Shown: positions 29,143 through 39,426, counted from the first letter of the stretch. The stretch is DNA of 64,000 nt from Haliscomenobacter sp. (GCF_016718685.1 NZ_JADKCX010000012.1:1-64000), one strand, 5' to 3'. The notes: generated from the letters alone by a model not told the origin. Program-made: numbers and translations.

Positions 29143-29847
29143 TTATTTGGCCAATCTGCGCATCAACTCTTCTTTTTTTTCCCTCGAAACACTCAACTCC
29201 TCTTTGTCCTTCATGATCAGGTACCCTCCATCTTCGTTGCTAAAACTGTCAACGAAGTTCAGGTTAATGAGCGAAGAACGATGAACCCTGAAAAATTTGG
29301 GTTCAGGAAGTTTTTGTACAATGTCATTTAGGGTTCGGGTTACCAAAATTTTTTTTCCATCGGTCAGGTGAATAAAGGTGCAGTTGTTGTCGGCTTTGCA
29401 GTATACAATGTCATCTGTATTGAGAAATTTTAAGCCATTTTTGATGGGCACAGCAATCCTCGATGCAGTTTTGGATTTTGCCTGAATCACTTTGAAGGCT
29501 TTATTTACGGCCTGCACCAATTCTAACTCGTCGATGGGTTTGAGCAAATAATCCAGCGCATTGGCTTTGATGGCTTGAAGCGCATACTGGTCATAGCTGG
29601 TGGTAATGATGATTTCAAAAGGCACATCTTTTAGCCTCTCCAAAACATCAAAGCCAGTCATCGTTCCCAAATTGATGTCCAAAAAAACCAAATCGGGTAA
29701 GTCCTTGGGGATACCTTCAATGGCCGCTTCACCGGAAGTATAAGTCCCGATTACCTCAATAAAGGGGGAATTTCGAGCAATTTTGAGCAAGAGGTTTTCC
29801 AATCCTGCCTGTTCATCTTCAACTACTACGGTACGTATTGACTGCAT
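29143..29847 (-). CDS. LytTR-family response regulator
   Basis: The receiver domain occupies residues 1-125: VVVEDEQAGL with the acidic pair, the phospho-aspartate in DLVFLDINLG, T in IITTSYDQYAL and the conserved lysine in LLKPIDE. The LytTR DNA-binding domain follows (IVYCKADNNCTFIHLTDGK, RTLNDIVQKLPEPKFFRVHRSSLINL). The partner histidine kinase lies directly upstream in the same direction with a 37-base gap, so the two form an operon and an inferred phosphorelay. Target promoters unknown. Intact. Confidence 0.95.
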   Translation of the reverse strand: MQSIRTVVVEDEQAGLENLLLKIARNSPFIEVIGTYTSGEAAIEGIPKDLPDLVFLDINLGTMTGFDVLERLKDVPFEIIITTSYDQYALQAIKANALDYLLKPIDELELVQAVNKAFKVIQAKSKTASRIAVPIKNGLKFLNTDDIVYCKADNNCTFIHLTDGKKILVTRTLNDIVQKLPEPKFFRVHRSSLINLNFVDSFSNEDGGYLIMKDKEELSVSREKKEELMRRLAK

Positions 29848-29884
29848 AAGCGATGGATTAAGATTAAATAGACTGCTAATGAAT

Positions 29885-31897
29885 TCATGAATGATCCGGG
29901 GTCAATTCATCTCTGTAGGGTAGCAGAGGGAGCTGTACCACAACCCTGGTTCCGCTGGCGTTCCCGGCGGCATCGTAGAGATCTTCAATGGATAGTGCAG
30001 AACCCTTCAATTTGTGCAAAGCGCTTAAACGTTCTTCGGTGATGCTCAAGCCTAGGGAGCGGTGTTCAAATACCGATTTTTCATCCAGTTCTTTGGATTT
30101 TTTTCTACCAATTCCATCATCTTCAACCAGGCATTCCAGGCTGGTTTCATTTAATTTTTTTATGGAAATAATACAAGTTCCTGGGGTCTGTTTTTTTTGA
30201 ATTCCATGCCAAATGGAGTTTTCTACAAAGGGTTGTAAAATCATCGGTGGCACGGCCAGTTCTGTCGGGTTCAATTGGGGGTCAAGCATGATTTCATAGG
30301 TCAACTTGTCGCCCAAACGCAATTTTTCAAGACTCAAAAAATACCGTAAAAACTGGAGTTCTTCGGACAAAGCGATAGTAGGCTGCCGAGAATGCTGAAG
30401 CATCATGCGCGAAAGTCGCGCGAACTGAATGATGTACCTGGATGCTTCGCTGTTGCGTTGGTGGTTGACCAGGGAATCAATAGCGTTCAAGGTATTGGAA
30501 ATAAAATGAGGGTTCATCTGCGCACGCAGTGCTTCCATTTTAAGCTCCGCAGATTTCTTGAGGTTGCGGATATAATTGAGCTGTGACCAGCCGCCAAAAA
30601 GCCCCAACAAAACCAGCACAACCAAGCCTGAAACCAGCAGCATGATGCGTTGCTTTTGACGCGCATTGGTCTGAATTTGCTGTTTTTCAAAACCATTGAG
30701 GCTGAGGTAAGCACCTGTTAAAGCCTTTGTCTGTTGTTTTCCAAATTGCTGATAAGCTTCCGCAATTTCTTCAGACAGTTCCTGGCAATTTCCTTGAAGT
30801 ACACAAATAGCTGATCGATTCTTCACATTAGATCTGAGTATCTCAAAATTCCCTTCTTTTTTTGCGGCATAAAAAGCGAGCTGATAATAGTGGTCAGCAG
30901 TATCCAACAATAATTTTTTACGTTGAAATAGAGGCTGGTAAAGGGCCTTTTCATGATACATTTCCCCGAGGGTATTGTCTATTTCACAATCATTTTTTTT
31001 CTGTTCAGGTAAGTACAATTGGGTGCGTTTTAGTGCTTGTAAGGCCAACCTAAAATCATGTTCCTGGCCTTCCTCATGGTATTTTTTTTGATAGGCCTGC
31101 CCGATGTCCAGGTAAGCATTCCTCAAACCGAGGTCATAATTGATACGCTGATAGTAAGTAATGGCTTTTTTGCGGTAGTTTAGGGCAGAGGCGGGGTTTA
31201 TACTATAATTGGCTAAATTCAAATAGAGGTTGGCAATGCCTTTGGAGTCTCCTGCTTTTTGATAATAAAACAAAGAGCGGTGTAAGTTTTTAACGACGGT
31301 CTGCCGATCGGCCCGGCGGTATTCAAAATAAACTGCACGGGTGGTGTATACATCGCCCCATAGTGAACTTACTTTGGGTAGTTCAGGCTGAAGAGATTTA
31401 GCCGATTCAATGGTTTGTTTGAGCCTGGCGCCAGCTTTGTCAATTTTGTTTTGAGCCAGTAAAATAGAGACCACCAAATTATTGGCTCGAACTGCCCAAA
31501 AAAATTGTTTCTGTACGGTAAAACTGGAAGCGCTGATCATTGCCTGGGCCAGGGCCTCTTCCAGAATGCCATTGGGGTCGCTTTTGTACGTCAGCCGTGC
31601 TTTCCAAAATTGCAAAACCGCTTGTTCAAAAGGAGGTGATTTGGAGGATATCTTTTGCGCTACGAAGTGTAAAAGCTGAAAGGCCGAATCCGGATTTGTT
31701 TCGTGCCAATATTCAATCTGATCAAAATAAGGCATCAAAAAATCAGAACTCGGTGTGGTGTTTAAGTTATTGCTGAGTAATGCTTTAGCAGGCGTAGGCA
31801 GGGTGGATTGTGCCAAAAGGTTGATGTGCAGTGCCATCAATATTGTCAACAAAAAAAGTCCTCGCCGCAATGCAGCATAATGTTTCTGGGATTTCAT
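29885..31897 (-). CDS. LytS-type sensor histidine kinase with TPR sensor region
   Basis: I place the start at 31897 (MKSQKHYAALRRG) because it begins a clean signal peptide ending LHINLLAQ and avoids overlap with the upstream gene; an in-frame ATG at 31948 is possible. The extracytoplasmic region (residues about 30-430) is made of TPR-like helices (IANLYLNLANYSINPASAL, GLRNAYLDIGQAYQKKYHEE). One membrane helix (IMLLVSGLVVLVLLGLFGGW) leads to a His_kinase domain (PF06580): MNPHFISNTLNAID with the phospho-acceptor histidine, then an ATPase domain with VPPMILQPFVENSIWHGI and EDDGIGR. It pairs with the LytTR regulator downstream. Signal unknown. Confidence 0.92.
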   Translation of the reverse strand: MKSQKHYAALRRGLFLLTILMALHINLLAQSTLPTPAKALLSNNLNTTPSSDFLMPYFDQIEYWHETNPDSAFQLLHFVAQKISSKSPPFEQAVLQFWKARLTYKSDPNGILEEALAQAMISASSFTVQKQFFWAVRANNLVVSILLAQNKIDKAGARLKQTIESAKSLQPELPKVSSLWGDVYTTRAVYFEYRRADRQTVVKNLHRSLFYYQKAGDSKGIANLYLNLANYSINPASALNYRKKAITYYQRINYDLGLRNAYLDIGQAYQKKYHEEGQEHDFRLALQALKRTQLYLPEQKKNDCEIDNTLGEMYHEKALYQPLFQRKKLLLDTADHYYQLAFYAAKKEGNFEILRSNVKNRSAICVLQGNCQELSEEIAEAYQQFGKQQTKALTGAYLSLNGFEKQQIQTNARQKQRIMLLVSGLVVLVLLGLFGGWSQLNYIRNLKKSAELKMEALRAQMNPHFISNTLNAIDSLVNHQRNSEASRYIIQFARLSRMMLQHSRQPTIALSEELQFLRYFLSLEKLRLGDKLTYEIMLDPQLNPTELAVPPMILQPFVENSIWHGIQKKQTPGTCIISIKKLNETSLECLVEDDGIGRKKSKELDEKSVFEHRSLGLSITEERLSALHKLKGSALSIEDLYDAAGNASGTRVVVQLPLLPYRDELTPDHS

Positions 31898-31925
31898 ACG
31901 GTGTAGTTTCCAAATTCGGAATGGC

Positions 31926-32254
31926 TCATTTTTGGATAAGCTGTTCAAATGTTGCTTCTAAATTTTTGGTATGATCAATTAAGTGAGTTACCATCTGACG
32001 GAGGCTTGGCTCCTCTCCTACTGCTTTTTCATCGGACAAAAGATCCAGATTCAATTCAGTTCGGATGATTTCCAGGTCCTCTCCACGTGGACGAATATGA
32101 TTGGCCTTGTTGCCTGGCGACTGCAATTTTTTATTGCTCTGTTCCAAAATTCGGCGTGCTGGATGAGTTGATCAATCAAATGACGAACTTGAGCGTCCTG
32201 AATTTTCGACCATTTTACCATGATCTGGTCTTTTAGTTCTTTTACCGTTGGCAT
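31926..32254 (-). CDS. Small helical protein (one frameshift)
   Basis: Two frames join near 32120 into one protein of about 109 residues: MPTVKELKDQIMVKWSKIQD, HLIDQLIQHAEFW, then NKKLQSPGNKANHIRPRGED, LNLDLLSDEKAVGEEPSLRQ and HLIDHTKNLEATFEQLIQK. It is helical, charged, without a signal or membrane segment. No family is recognised. It reads in the same direction as the LytS/LytTR pair and ends 29 bases before the kinase start, so it may be the first gene of that operon. Confidence 0.55.
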
Positions 32255-32583
32255 GATAGATTAAGTGTTAGGTTTCAGCCTAAAGATAATGATAATATCA
32301 ATGTGGTTGTCCTGTTGCTTGAGTGAAATACACCTTTTGACTGGTCATCTGTACAAATGCCTGAGTAAACCTCCATTTGTATCGCCTCGCTTCATACAGA
32401 GCGCATAAAAAAGCTTCACTCATTACTTTATACATTTCACCATTGATTTCCGCTGTTCATCCTAACGGCTTGGCAATGGGGGATTTTTAATCCACGTTAA
32501 GAACCAGGTTTATGAAAAGGAACTTTTTTTCTCAATGCCGTGTTTCATTTTTACATCTTACTATTTTAACTAAACCCACAAAA

Positions 32584-34650
32584 ATGAAAACTGTATTGCT
32601 AAGCCTCTTAGTGCTACCCTTCTATCTATTTGGAGGAGAGCCCGTTACCATTCTACACCAAAATGGGGTGTTTTACCTCAATCACGAACCACTGATCCAA
32701 AAAGCGGCGGGTCTGCCTAGCGACAAAAAAGCTTATTGGAAATACCACTGGGAATTTGGCGACAATCAGTATTATCTTCCTACAGCAGGCCGTGGAGAGC
32801 GCGTAAAGCACGACTATGCCCGCCCAGGGGACTACTCCGTCAAGGTGTACCTGACACCTTATTACTCCAATCGCAGGGATACCCTGATTCAACGTACGTT
32901 CAGAATTTCGGTAGGTACTCCTGTCACAACAGAATCGATACTGAACAATGGGAAACTGATCGACATCAAAACCAACGTAGATGATGAATTGATTCCGGGT
33001 GCAAATATCCGCTTGATTTTGCATTTCAAAGTTCCCAAAAATGGGCCTCATCCTACTCATGGCCGGTTGATGATCGGGTTCAACGATCCAGCAGAGCTAT
33101 ACCATGCAGGGCTTAAGTTTTTACCCCTGGCCATGGATGGCAAGGGAGATTTGAGCCCAGTTAATACAACGATACTACCTGATTCCAATTCTCGCCGGTT
33201 TCGTGAATACCTGGGGCACGGCAATAGAATGGTGTATGGATTTTCCAAGTTACAGGGTGGTGAGGAACGTAGGCTATTCCTGACCGTTCGAGCCAGCCAT
33301 GATTTGATCAAGGCCATGGAAAAATTAAAATCCAAACGTGCTGTAAAGACGAGCATCAATGCGATTTGGGTGCCGGACAATGAAAAGTTCAACCCGATTA
33401 CGATGAAGGCTTCTTACACCTTGACGATCCTGCCCGTACACGACCCCAACCGGATACGTGTTGACCTGCGCGAAGCAACTTTTTTCCCAAAAGGGCAACC
33501 CGAGTTAGAATACACGGTACAGTTTGAAAACAACGCCGAAGGCATAGTGCGCAAAATGGAAATTTCAATCCCCTGGGATCGAACCTTAATTTCGGGAAAA
33601 GTGAAGTTGATCAAAATGGATCCCGAAGTAATGGTTTGTTCTTCTGAGCACGAGCACGATAAATTCCCAACGGGGTGTTTGGAAGTAGATAGTTCTTCGG
33701 CCAACTACGGTGGTCAAATGCGGTTCATTTTCCACAACATTTATCTATCTGGAACCAAAACCGAGGGTACCAAAAACAAGTATGCCAAAGGTAAAATAGT
33801 GTTCACCGTACCCCGCAACAACCAAAGAAAAGACCAGACCGACTTGCAGGCAACCATCAAATTCATCGGTGGAAACACGGAAAAAACCAACCATGCCCGC
33901 ACCGACTGGCGCTACAAAACCCTGGGGCTGAAGTTCGGCTATAACGTAAATCCTACGCTAAAAGGATTTGCGGATGCAGCAGACCTGGAAAATTCTTTCC
34001 CGCTTGGCCTTTGGTATCAGAATATGCCCTTAAAAAGTGGCCTCGGAATTGCGTTGGAAGCCCAGTATTTGCCTTTGCAGTTTGAAGGGTATTCCATTCA
34101 GCGACTCAATCAGTCCCAAGTCTTTAGAGAAGGGGCAGTAATGGCTACCAGAGATTTTATTGCGCTCAAAAACCTGGATTTGAATGTATTCCTCAAATAC
34201 CAAATCGGAGGCGTATTCAGTGTGGGGGTAAATGCTGGAATTGTCATGCCTGTAGTCGGCCAAGGTAGAACAAGTTCGATCGCGTATACCATGTCAGATG
34301 TGATCAAACGATATAATGTGGACATAGATGACATCCTGGAATTTGATCCGGCAGATGTTTACGCAGATTTCAATGAAGATGGATTCGGAAAACCCACTAC
34401 GTTCAATTCACTTCAGCGCTTTGGCTGGACGCAAAAAGCCGCAGATGAAAATTGGATGGGTCAGAGTACAGACAGCAGCCGTCCACTTGGGTTTTCGGGA
34501 GGAATTGCACTAGAAGCAGGTCTTGGCGGCGATATCATGGCGGGGTATCGGCAGCAGTTCAGGTATTTGCCCGCTTCCTACTACAACCAATGCATGAGCG
34601 TGATGAGTGCTGAAGTGTATCTAAAAATCCGCATGGTGCGTTTTCGCTAA
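32584..34650 (+). CDS. Secreted PKD-domain surface protein
   Basis: The start at 32584 begins a signal peptide (TVLLSLLVLPFYLFGG); an upstream in-frame ATG at 32512 would spoil it. Residues about 35-125 form a PKD-like Ig domain (YHWEFGDNQYYLPT, VKHDYARPGDYSVKVYLTPY, with the WxFGD motif). The middle 330 residues are beta-rich without a recognised family (HFKVPKNGPHPTHGRLMIGF). The last 230 residues have strand patterns of an outer-membrane barrel (LGLKFGYNVNPTLKGFADA, GGVFSVGVNAGIVMPVVG) and end in R. The protein is probably in the outer membrane or on the surface. A small lipoprotein follows after 21 bases. The 329 bases before it (32255-32583) hold only its putative promoter region. Confidence 0.7.
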   Translation: MKTVLLSLLVLPFYLFGGEPVTILHQNGVFYLNHEPLIQKAAGLPSDKKAYWKYHWEFGDNQYYLPTAGRGERVKHDYARPGDYSVKVYLTPYYSNRRDTLIQRTFRISVGTPVTTESILNNGKLIDIKTNVDDELIPGANIRLILHFKVPKNGPHPTHGRLMIGFNDPAELYHAGLKFLPLAMDGKGDLSPVNTTILPDSNSRRFREYLGHGNRMVYGFSKLQGGEERRLFLTVRASHDLIKAMEKLKSKRAVKTSINAIWVPDNEKFNPITMKASYTLTILPVHDPNRIRVDLREATFFPKGQPELEYTVQFENNAEGIVRKMEISIPWDRTLISGKVKLIKMDPEVMVCSSEHEHDKFPTGCLEVDSSSANYGGQMRFIFHNIYLSGTKTEGTKNKYAKGKIVFTVPRNNQRKDQTDLQATIKFIGGNTEKTNHARTDWRYKTLGLKFGYNVNPTLKGFADAADLENSFPLGLWYQNMPLKSGLGIALEAQYLPLQFEGYSIQRLNQSQVFREGAVMATRDFIALKNLDLNVFLKYQIGGVFSVGVNAGIVMPVVGQGRTSSIAYTMSDVIKRYNVDIDDILEFDPADVYADFNEDGFGKPTTFNSLQRFGWTQKAADENWMGQSTDSSRPLGFSGGIALEAGLGGDIMAGYRQQFRYLPASYYNQCMSVMSAEVYLKIRMVRFR

Positions 34651-34671
34651 TCCAGCTAAAAAAATACAATC

Positions 34672-35109
34672 ATGAAACTAAATCTTTTTTCCAGTATCAT
34701 CATATTGATGGGTTTCATCAGCGCCTGTGAATGCGATGAAATGACGCCAACCAAGCCAGAACGGGATATTTTTAATCAAGCATTTTCCGTAAGTGAGTCT
34801 GGCATTTATGCTACGGATACAACACGCAACGAGTATTACGTCTTTTTTGATTTTTCACATGAAATAGATCCACGTACCGCCAAAATCAATATCAACATTA
34901 TTCTACATGGTTTTGAGGCAACTTCAGACATTACAATAGATGGCAGTCAACTATTTTTTTACGCCAAAAGAGTGGATTGTCAAAAATGTGTACCTGGTTT
35001 AACCTTAAAAGGTGAAGGAACCTTTCCTCTTAAATCCATAAAAGGCTATTTTTTAGATGGAAACAAAGATGGCTTACCCGGAGGGGATTATATTTTAGAA
35101 ATGAGGTAA
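34672..35109 (+). CDS. Small lipoprotein of unknown function
   Basis: The 145-residue protein starts with a lipoprotein signal (FSSIIILMGFISAC, lipobox cysteine at residue 19) and continues as a beta-rich domain with two CxxC-like features (CECD just after lipidation and VDCQKCVPG near residue 102) and an Asp/Gly-rich tail (FLDGNKDGLPGGDYILEMR) that may bind calcium. It is co-directional with and 21 bases after the PKD protein, so a shared envelope function is likely. A terminator follows. Confidence 0.75.
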   Translation: MKLNLFSSIIILMGFISACECDEMTPTKPERDIFNQAFSVSESGIYATDTTRNEYYVFFDFSHEIDPRTAKININIILHGFEATSDITIDGSQLFFYAKRVDCQKCVPGLTLKGEGTFPLKSIKGYFLDGNKDGLPGGDYILEMR

Positions 35110-35148
35110 TATTATATCCCTTTCAAAGCCTTAAACTGGCCACATTTG

Positions 35149-35182
35149 CGCAGGGTTACGTACCGTAAACCCTGCGTTTTTT
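35149..35182. terminator. Intrinsic terminator between convergent genes
   Basis: CGCAGGGTTACGGTACGTAACCCTGCG-like stem: CGCAGGGTT pairs with AACCCTGCG, and six T residues follow on the plus strand. It ends the PKD/lipoprotein operon and abuts the stop of the CHAT protein gene. Confidence 0.85.
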
Positions 35183-38100
35183 ATTGATCAATGATCAAGC
35201 GCTTCCTCACTCCATTGTTCCACCAAACTTTGGGGAATTCGTCTGCACCTAGTGCAGGCAAGGCCAAAATCCAACGTCCATTAGTGGTCATTTGTAAGGA
35301 TGACACCCTGCCCTGAGAGCCCAGGTGTTGAAATATTTGCTTTTGGTTCAGGTCCCAAAAATTGATGCGCCCTTCTTCCGTAACACTCAGGAGCAAGTGT
35401 TGATCGGAAGCATAACCCATACCGACGACCCCCGCATTTTGATCCAGAGAATCCAGACACTGCCCCCGGGTATTGTAGTGGTAAATTTTCCCATTGCTAC
35501 TGCCCAGGTAAAATTGCTTTTTGCCCGGCACAACACAAATGGAGAGGTACTCATCCGCTTTTAAGGTCAATTGCGCTTTTTTCTCCACGGTATTGGCATT
35601 CCAAATTTGCACTTCGCTGTTGTGACTGAGCAGAAATAATGTTTCATCCTGCGGATCAAAAGCCAAAGCGGCAATCCCTCCCTCAAAAGGCTGGACCGAT
35701 TGTATCAACTTGTTTTTTTCTACATCCCAAAAGGTCAAACGTCCCCCGTAATCCGCACTTATACCTAGTTTTCCATTGGTAGATACGGCACAATGGAGCA
35801 CCAGTGAGCCATTGGCTTCGGGCAACAAATAGTCCAGTGGATTGGCTTTCCCTGCGCTATACCGGGCAACTCGACCATCACTAGCGCCCAACAACAATGT
35901 TTTGCCACTGGGATCATTAGCCATGGATTGAATCAAAAACCCGGGCACGACTTCCTTCTTAAAATTTGACAACTTAGGGAAATCGGCCCAAAAAAGGGTG
36001 TCATCCACCGCGAATACCACCTGGTCTCCCCGGGCGTTTAGCAGGCCAATTGCTCTAGATGGACCTTGATGTAATGGCGCAATAGCGGGCAGTGCCCATG
36101 ACCAGATAGCGCCCTGGTTGTTCAGGGTAATGATGGACTGGTCTCCTGCGCCAAATTCAGCAGCGATGATTTTCGGCCCTCGACTGCGCAAGGTAAACTG
36201 TTTATGTTGTGTAGCGATGTCAAAAACACTGGCATCACCGTTTGCATCACACAACAACAAACGGTGTTCAGCGGCGTCCAAAGTTGCCTTTAATCCTAAG
36301 GCACTGAGTTGAAAAACCCGAAAAGGTCCAGAAGTTGGATTAAAAATCGACTCACTTGACCAAAGTTCAAGCTTTTTTCCCAGCACCAACAGCCATTTCC
36401 CACTTGTCGACCATTGCAAATGTTGAATAGATGGCACACTTTTCCACACGGTTATTTTTTGAGGCTGCTGGTCATACCGCAAAATTTGTCCGCTTTTGAG
36501 CGCAATCAAACAGGTTCGCCCCCCTGCAACGATGGCGAGAGATTGAATAGCTGCATGATTATAGCCGTCCAATTGAAAAGAGTAGTCCATCCGGCGCTGG
36601 TCAGTGCCGAATACTTTGATGCTGTCTAGGTTCTCTTCGGCTAGGATTACCCATTTTTCATCCGGCGAGATGGCCATATGTGCAATACTTTTCAAGGTGT
36701 GCTGCAAATTCAGCGGCTCATCATATCCGGCCATACTCCACCAATGCAAAGTGTGATCCAAACCTCCACCCAACAAGCGATTTGATGTGGAGGCAAAAAG
36801 CAAATTGGGTATTTGAGTGCCCGGCTCAAGGGTCTCCAACAATTTGCTCTTGTCTTGCGCTACCTGGAATAACTTGATCTGATAGCCCGACTCAAAGGGT
36901 ACGCAATAAGCAACCTGTTTGCCTTGCCCTCCGATGGCTCCAGCGTTGATGTCTTTTCCAAGGGGAGCTTGCAATTGGGTATAAAACACTTCCCTCCGCT
37001 GTAATCCATACAGGTTGTTCCAGGCCTGAGCCGTGCTATGCAGTTTAATGCTTTGTTGGTATAAATTTCTGGCTTGTGTAGGGTCTTCACTTTCCAGTGC
37101 GGTAGCCTCGTACATCAAGGCATTGGCTTTGGACTTGTGGTTGCTCTGGATCAGCACAAGTATAAAAGCAAGCAGAAATAAACCGAGGGCGCTCGCCAGG
37201 GTGTACAGGAACAATGTGTTCCGCCTTTTTTTCTGTTGGGCTAATTCCAGGGCCGTTTTACTTTGCAGCAACAATGTTTCTTCGTCTTTTGACAATTTGC
37301 GCATCCCCACTTTCCCTTTTTCTAGGGTTCGAATCTGGTCGTCATTCAGTAAAAAGCTGTCCGGGTTTTGCCGAAAAGCCTCTTGTTTTGCAGCAATATT
37401 GAGGCTTTGAGCCAAACGATTGGCTTCTTGTCCGGCAGTAGTGGACGCATTAAAATGCTGCTGTACAACCGGCCCCAAAGTATCGTGGGCAAGTGTAAAC
37501 GACAGGGGTTCTCCCTCCAATTCTACCAACAAATAGGCTTCGCAAAGTTTTTTCAACAGCAAATCAAGGTTCCTTCCATAATGGGCTTCGGTCTGGATCT
37601 GGGTATGGCTTTGGCAATTCCCCCATAAACTGGTATGAAAATGAAGTACATCAATGGCCAAACCTGAGGCTACTTCGGCAGGCTGAGTTTCGGCAACTTT
37701 TTGGAGCTGTACTTCCAAAAACTTATCCATTCCAAGACCCTCTCGGGATAGTTCATTAAAAATGTTCAGGGAAAAAATTCGTTTGTCGGCCCGGGTTTTG
37801 CCCGATCTTTCCCAAAGATTAGCCATCACAATTTGCAACACTGGAGCCAAAGGAAGATCAGGATTATTGAGCAACAATTGGGCAACCGCAGCATCCAGGC
37901 CGGGTTCGTGCGTTACTTTAAAATGGTTCTGCAAGCTCGGCGAACTCGACACCCCATTCACCACCTCTTTAATAGACATAGCGGATAAAGGGCCCAACAC
38001 AAAATGGGTGAAATGAATGTTTGCCGTTTCACAAGCATTCATGATTTCAGCCAGGTATTCTTTGCGAAAGGACAGGATCAGTTTTCCGCTAGGTCGGGGG

Positions 38101-39305
38101 GCAAAAGCAGCCTGAATTTTGGCAAAAAAATCATCCAATTCATGCAAAAAGCCCGGGTGTGCAATTTCTTCGAATTGGTCGATCATGATGAACAGCGGCT
38201 TTTTTGTTTTTGCCTCCCAGTGCTGCCAATGTTCACCGAGTTGGGCGGCGTTAGCGTCCGCATTCAAGCCAAATACCTCACAAAGTAGGGTCCACGGTTT
38301 TTTACCCGTTTTTTTCAGGTCCAAACAAAAAATCTGATTTTCAGCAAAACGGGGCATCACTCCCGCGTTTAAAAAAGAAGATTTGCCAACCCCGGATAAG
38401 CCATGCAAAAGCAGAACAGCGTTGGATGACTCATCGTGGACGAGTTGAAAAAAATCGCGAATGGGTTGGTTTCTTCCCCAAAATATCCGGGCCTGGTTCC
38501 GGCCATAACTTTGCAGGAACTGAAATGGAACTGCAGGCAAAGAGATGTCTTTGGGCAGCGGCGGCAATCCAAAAAGCACATCTCCGGTAGACTGCGACAA
38601 GGTCCAGGCCAAGGCTGCCTCGGCAGCTGCATTGCCTTGCTCCATCAGCACCCAGGGCAATATGGTTTCTTCTTCTTCAGCGGATTCTACTCCAGAAGCT
38701 TTTCTTAACTGACCAGTTTTGTAGTCCTGAACTTCCAATGAAGCTTGATCCCAGGCCTGCTGGACGGACAGGTTTTCGCTGATGCCCTTATAAAACCGAA
38801 CTGCCAGTTGAATGGCAACTTGGTCCGATACACTGCTGCTTGTTCCGATCACCACAGGGATGCCGGCATCAAGTAAAGCACGACCAATTTCCTGAGTGTG
38901 ACAGGCATTCAAAAATACAAACTTGAGGGTGTTTTTATGGACAGATAAGGCGGAAACGATGGCTTCAGGAGACATTTTAGCGCTGCCCCCCTCGTCGTCT
39001 TCGACCTGTAATCCGTCATTTCCGGCGTGCCCGCCAAAATGAAAAAAAACAATCCGTTCCTGATGGTATTGTACTTGCAGTAAATCGAGAAGAATCCGGT
39101 AAGTAGAATTCGTGCGGTGAACCAGTTCCAGGTTTTGTCCACTTTGTATTTTGGCGCTAAAAATAGCCACTAAATCCTGGTACTCCACGGGAAGGTTTCT
39201 TAGATAGGATTGCCCGTTTTGCTCATTGGCAAAAGTAAACATGGCGACAGGGGCAGACAGCGTAGGTTGAGCATTCATTTTACTGAGGGTTAATACATTA
39301 GGCAA
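35181..39305 (-). CDS. CHAT protease-STAND NTPase-WD40 signalling protein
   Basis: This intact 1374-residue protein has four parts. Residues 1-235 are a caspase-like CHAT domain with the catalytic dyad His93 (FHFGGHAG) and Cys135 (VFLNACHT). Residues about 275-620 are a STAND-type P-loop NTPase (nSTAND1-like): Walker A GLSGVGKS at 302-309, Walker B LFIMIDQFEE with Asp376, and the SFRKEYL motif after it. A membrane helix (TLFLYTLASALGLFLLAFIL) lies at about 697-719. From about 770 to the end are WD40-like repeats (ISPDEKWVILAEENLDSIKVF, KTLLLGASDGRVARYSAGK, RINFWDL). The layout predicts ligand sensing by the propeller, NTP-driven assembly and protease activation, as in STAND immune and cell-death proteins. 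The target is unknown. Met at 39278 is an alternative start. Confidence 0.92.
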   Translation of the reverse strand: MPNVLTLSKMNAQPTLSAPVAMFTFANEQNGQSYLRNLPVEYQDLVAIFSAKIQSGQNLELVHRTNSTYRILLDLLQVQYHQERIVFFHFGGHAGNDGLQVEDDEGGSAKMSPEAIVSALSVHKNTLKFVFLNACHTQEIGRALLDAGIPVVIGTSSSVSDQVAIQLAVRFYKGISENLSVQQAWDQASLEVQDYKTGQLRKASGVESAEEEETILPWVLMEQGNAAAEAALAWTLSQSTGDVLFGLPPLPKDISLPAVPFQFLQSYGRNQARIFWGRNQPIRDFFQLVHDESSNAVLLLHGLSGVGKSSFLNAGVMPRFAENQIFCLDLKKTGKKPWTLLCEVFGLNADANAAQLGEHWQHWEAKTKKPLFIMIDQFEEIAHPGFLHELDDFFAKIQAAFAPRPSGKLILSFRKEYLAEIMNACETANIHFTHFVLGPLSAMSIKEVVNGVSSSPSLQNHFKVTHEPGLDAAVAQLLLNNPDLPLAPVLQIVMANLWERSGKTRADKRIFSLNIFNELSREGLGMDKFLEVQLQKVAETQPAEVASGLAIDVLHFHTSLWGNCQSHTQIQTEAHYGRNLDLLLKKLCEAYLLVELEGEPLSFTLAHDTLGPVVQQHFNASTTAGQEANRLAQSLNIAAKQEAFRQNPDSFLLNDDQIRTLEKGKVGMRKLSKDEETLLLQSKTALELAQQKKRRNTLFLYTLASALGLFLLAFILVLIQSNHKSKANALMYEATALESEDPTQARNLYQQSIKLHSTAQAWNNLYGLQRREVFYTQLQAPLGKDINAGAIGGQGKQVAYCVPFESGYQIKLFQVAQDKSKLLETLEPGTQIPNLLFASTSNRLLGGGLDHTLHWWSMAGYDEPLNLQHTLKSIAHMAISPDEKWVILAEENLDSIKVFGTDQRRMDYSFQLDGYNHAAIQSLAIVAGGRTCLIALKSGQILRYDQQPQKITVWKSVPSIQHLQWSTSGKWLLVLGKKLELWSSESIFNPTSGPFRVFQLSALGLKATLDAAEHRLLLCDANGDASVFDIATQHKQFTLRSRGPKIIAAEFGAGDQSIITLNNQGAIWSWALPAIAPLHQGPSRAIGLLNARGDQVVFAVDDTLFWADFPKLSNFKKEVVPGFLIQSMANDPSGKTLLLGASDGRVARYSAGKANPLDYLLPEANGSLVLHCAVSTNGKLGISADYGGRLTFWDVEKNKLIQSVQPFEGGIAALAFDPQDETLFLLSHNSEVQIWNANTVEKKAQLTLKADEYLSICVVPGKKQFYLGSSNGKIYHYNTRGQCLDSLDQNAGVVGMGYASDQHLLLSVTEEGRINFWDLNQKQIFQHLGSQGRVSSLQMTTNGRWILALPALGADEFPKVWWNNGVRKRLIIDQ

Positions 39306-39360
39306 TGTAATCGTTTTTTTTCAGTTTCAAAACTATTTATCCTTCCGTGACAAATAAACA

Positions 39361-39392
39361 TTTGCATATCCCCCCTAATTCTAGTAGCTTTG
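39361..39392 (+). promoter_or_regulatory. Bacteroidota-type promoter of the nitrilase operon
   Basis: TTTG at 39361-39364 and TAGCTTTG at 39385-39392 are separated by exactly 20 bases, which is the canonical -33/-7 arrangement. It reads toward the nitrilase gene, leaving a leader of about 25-30 bases. Confidence 0.8.
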
Positions 39393-39426
39393 CACGTCAC
39401 ATTTTTTTGCATCTTTTCATCCGGAA

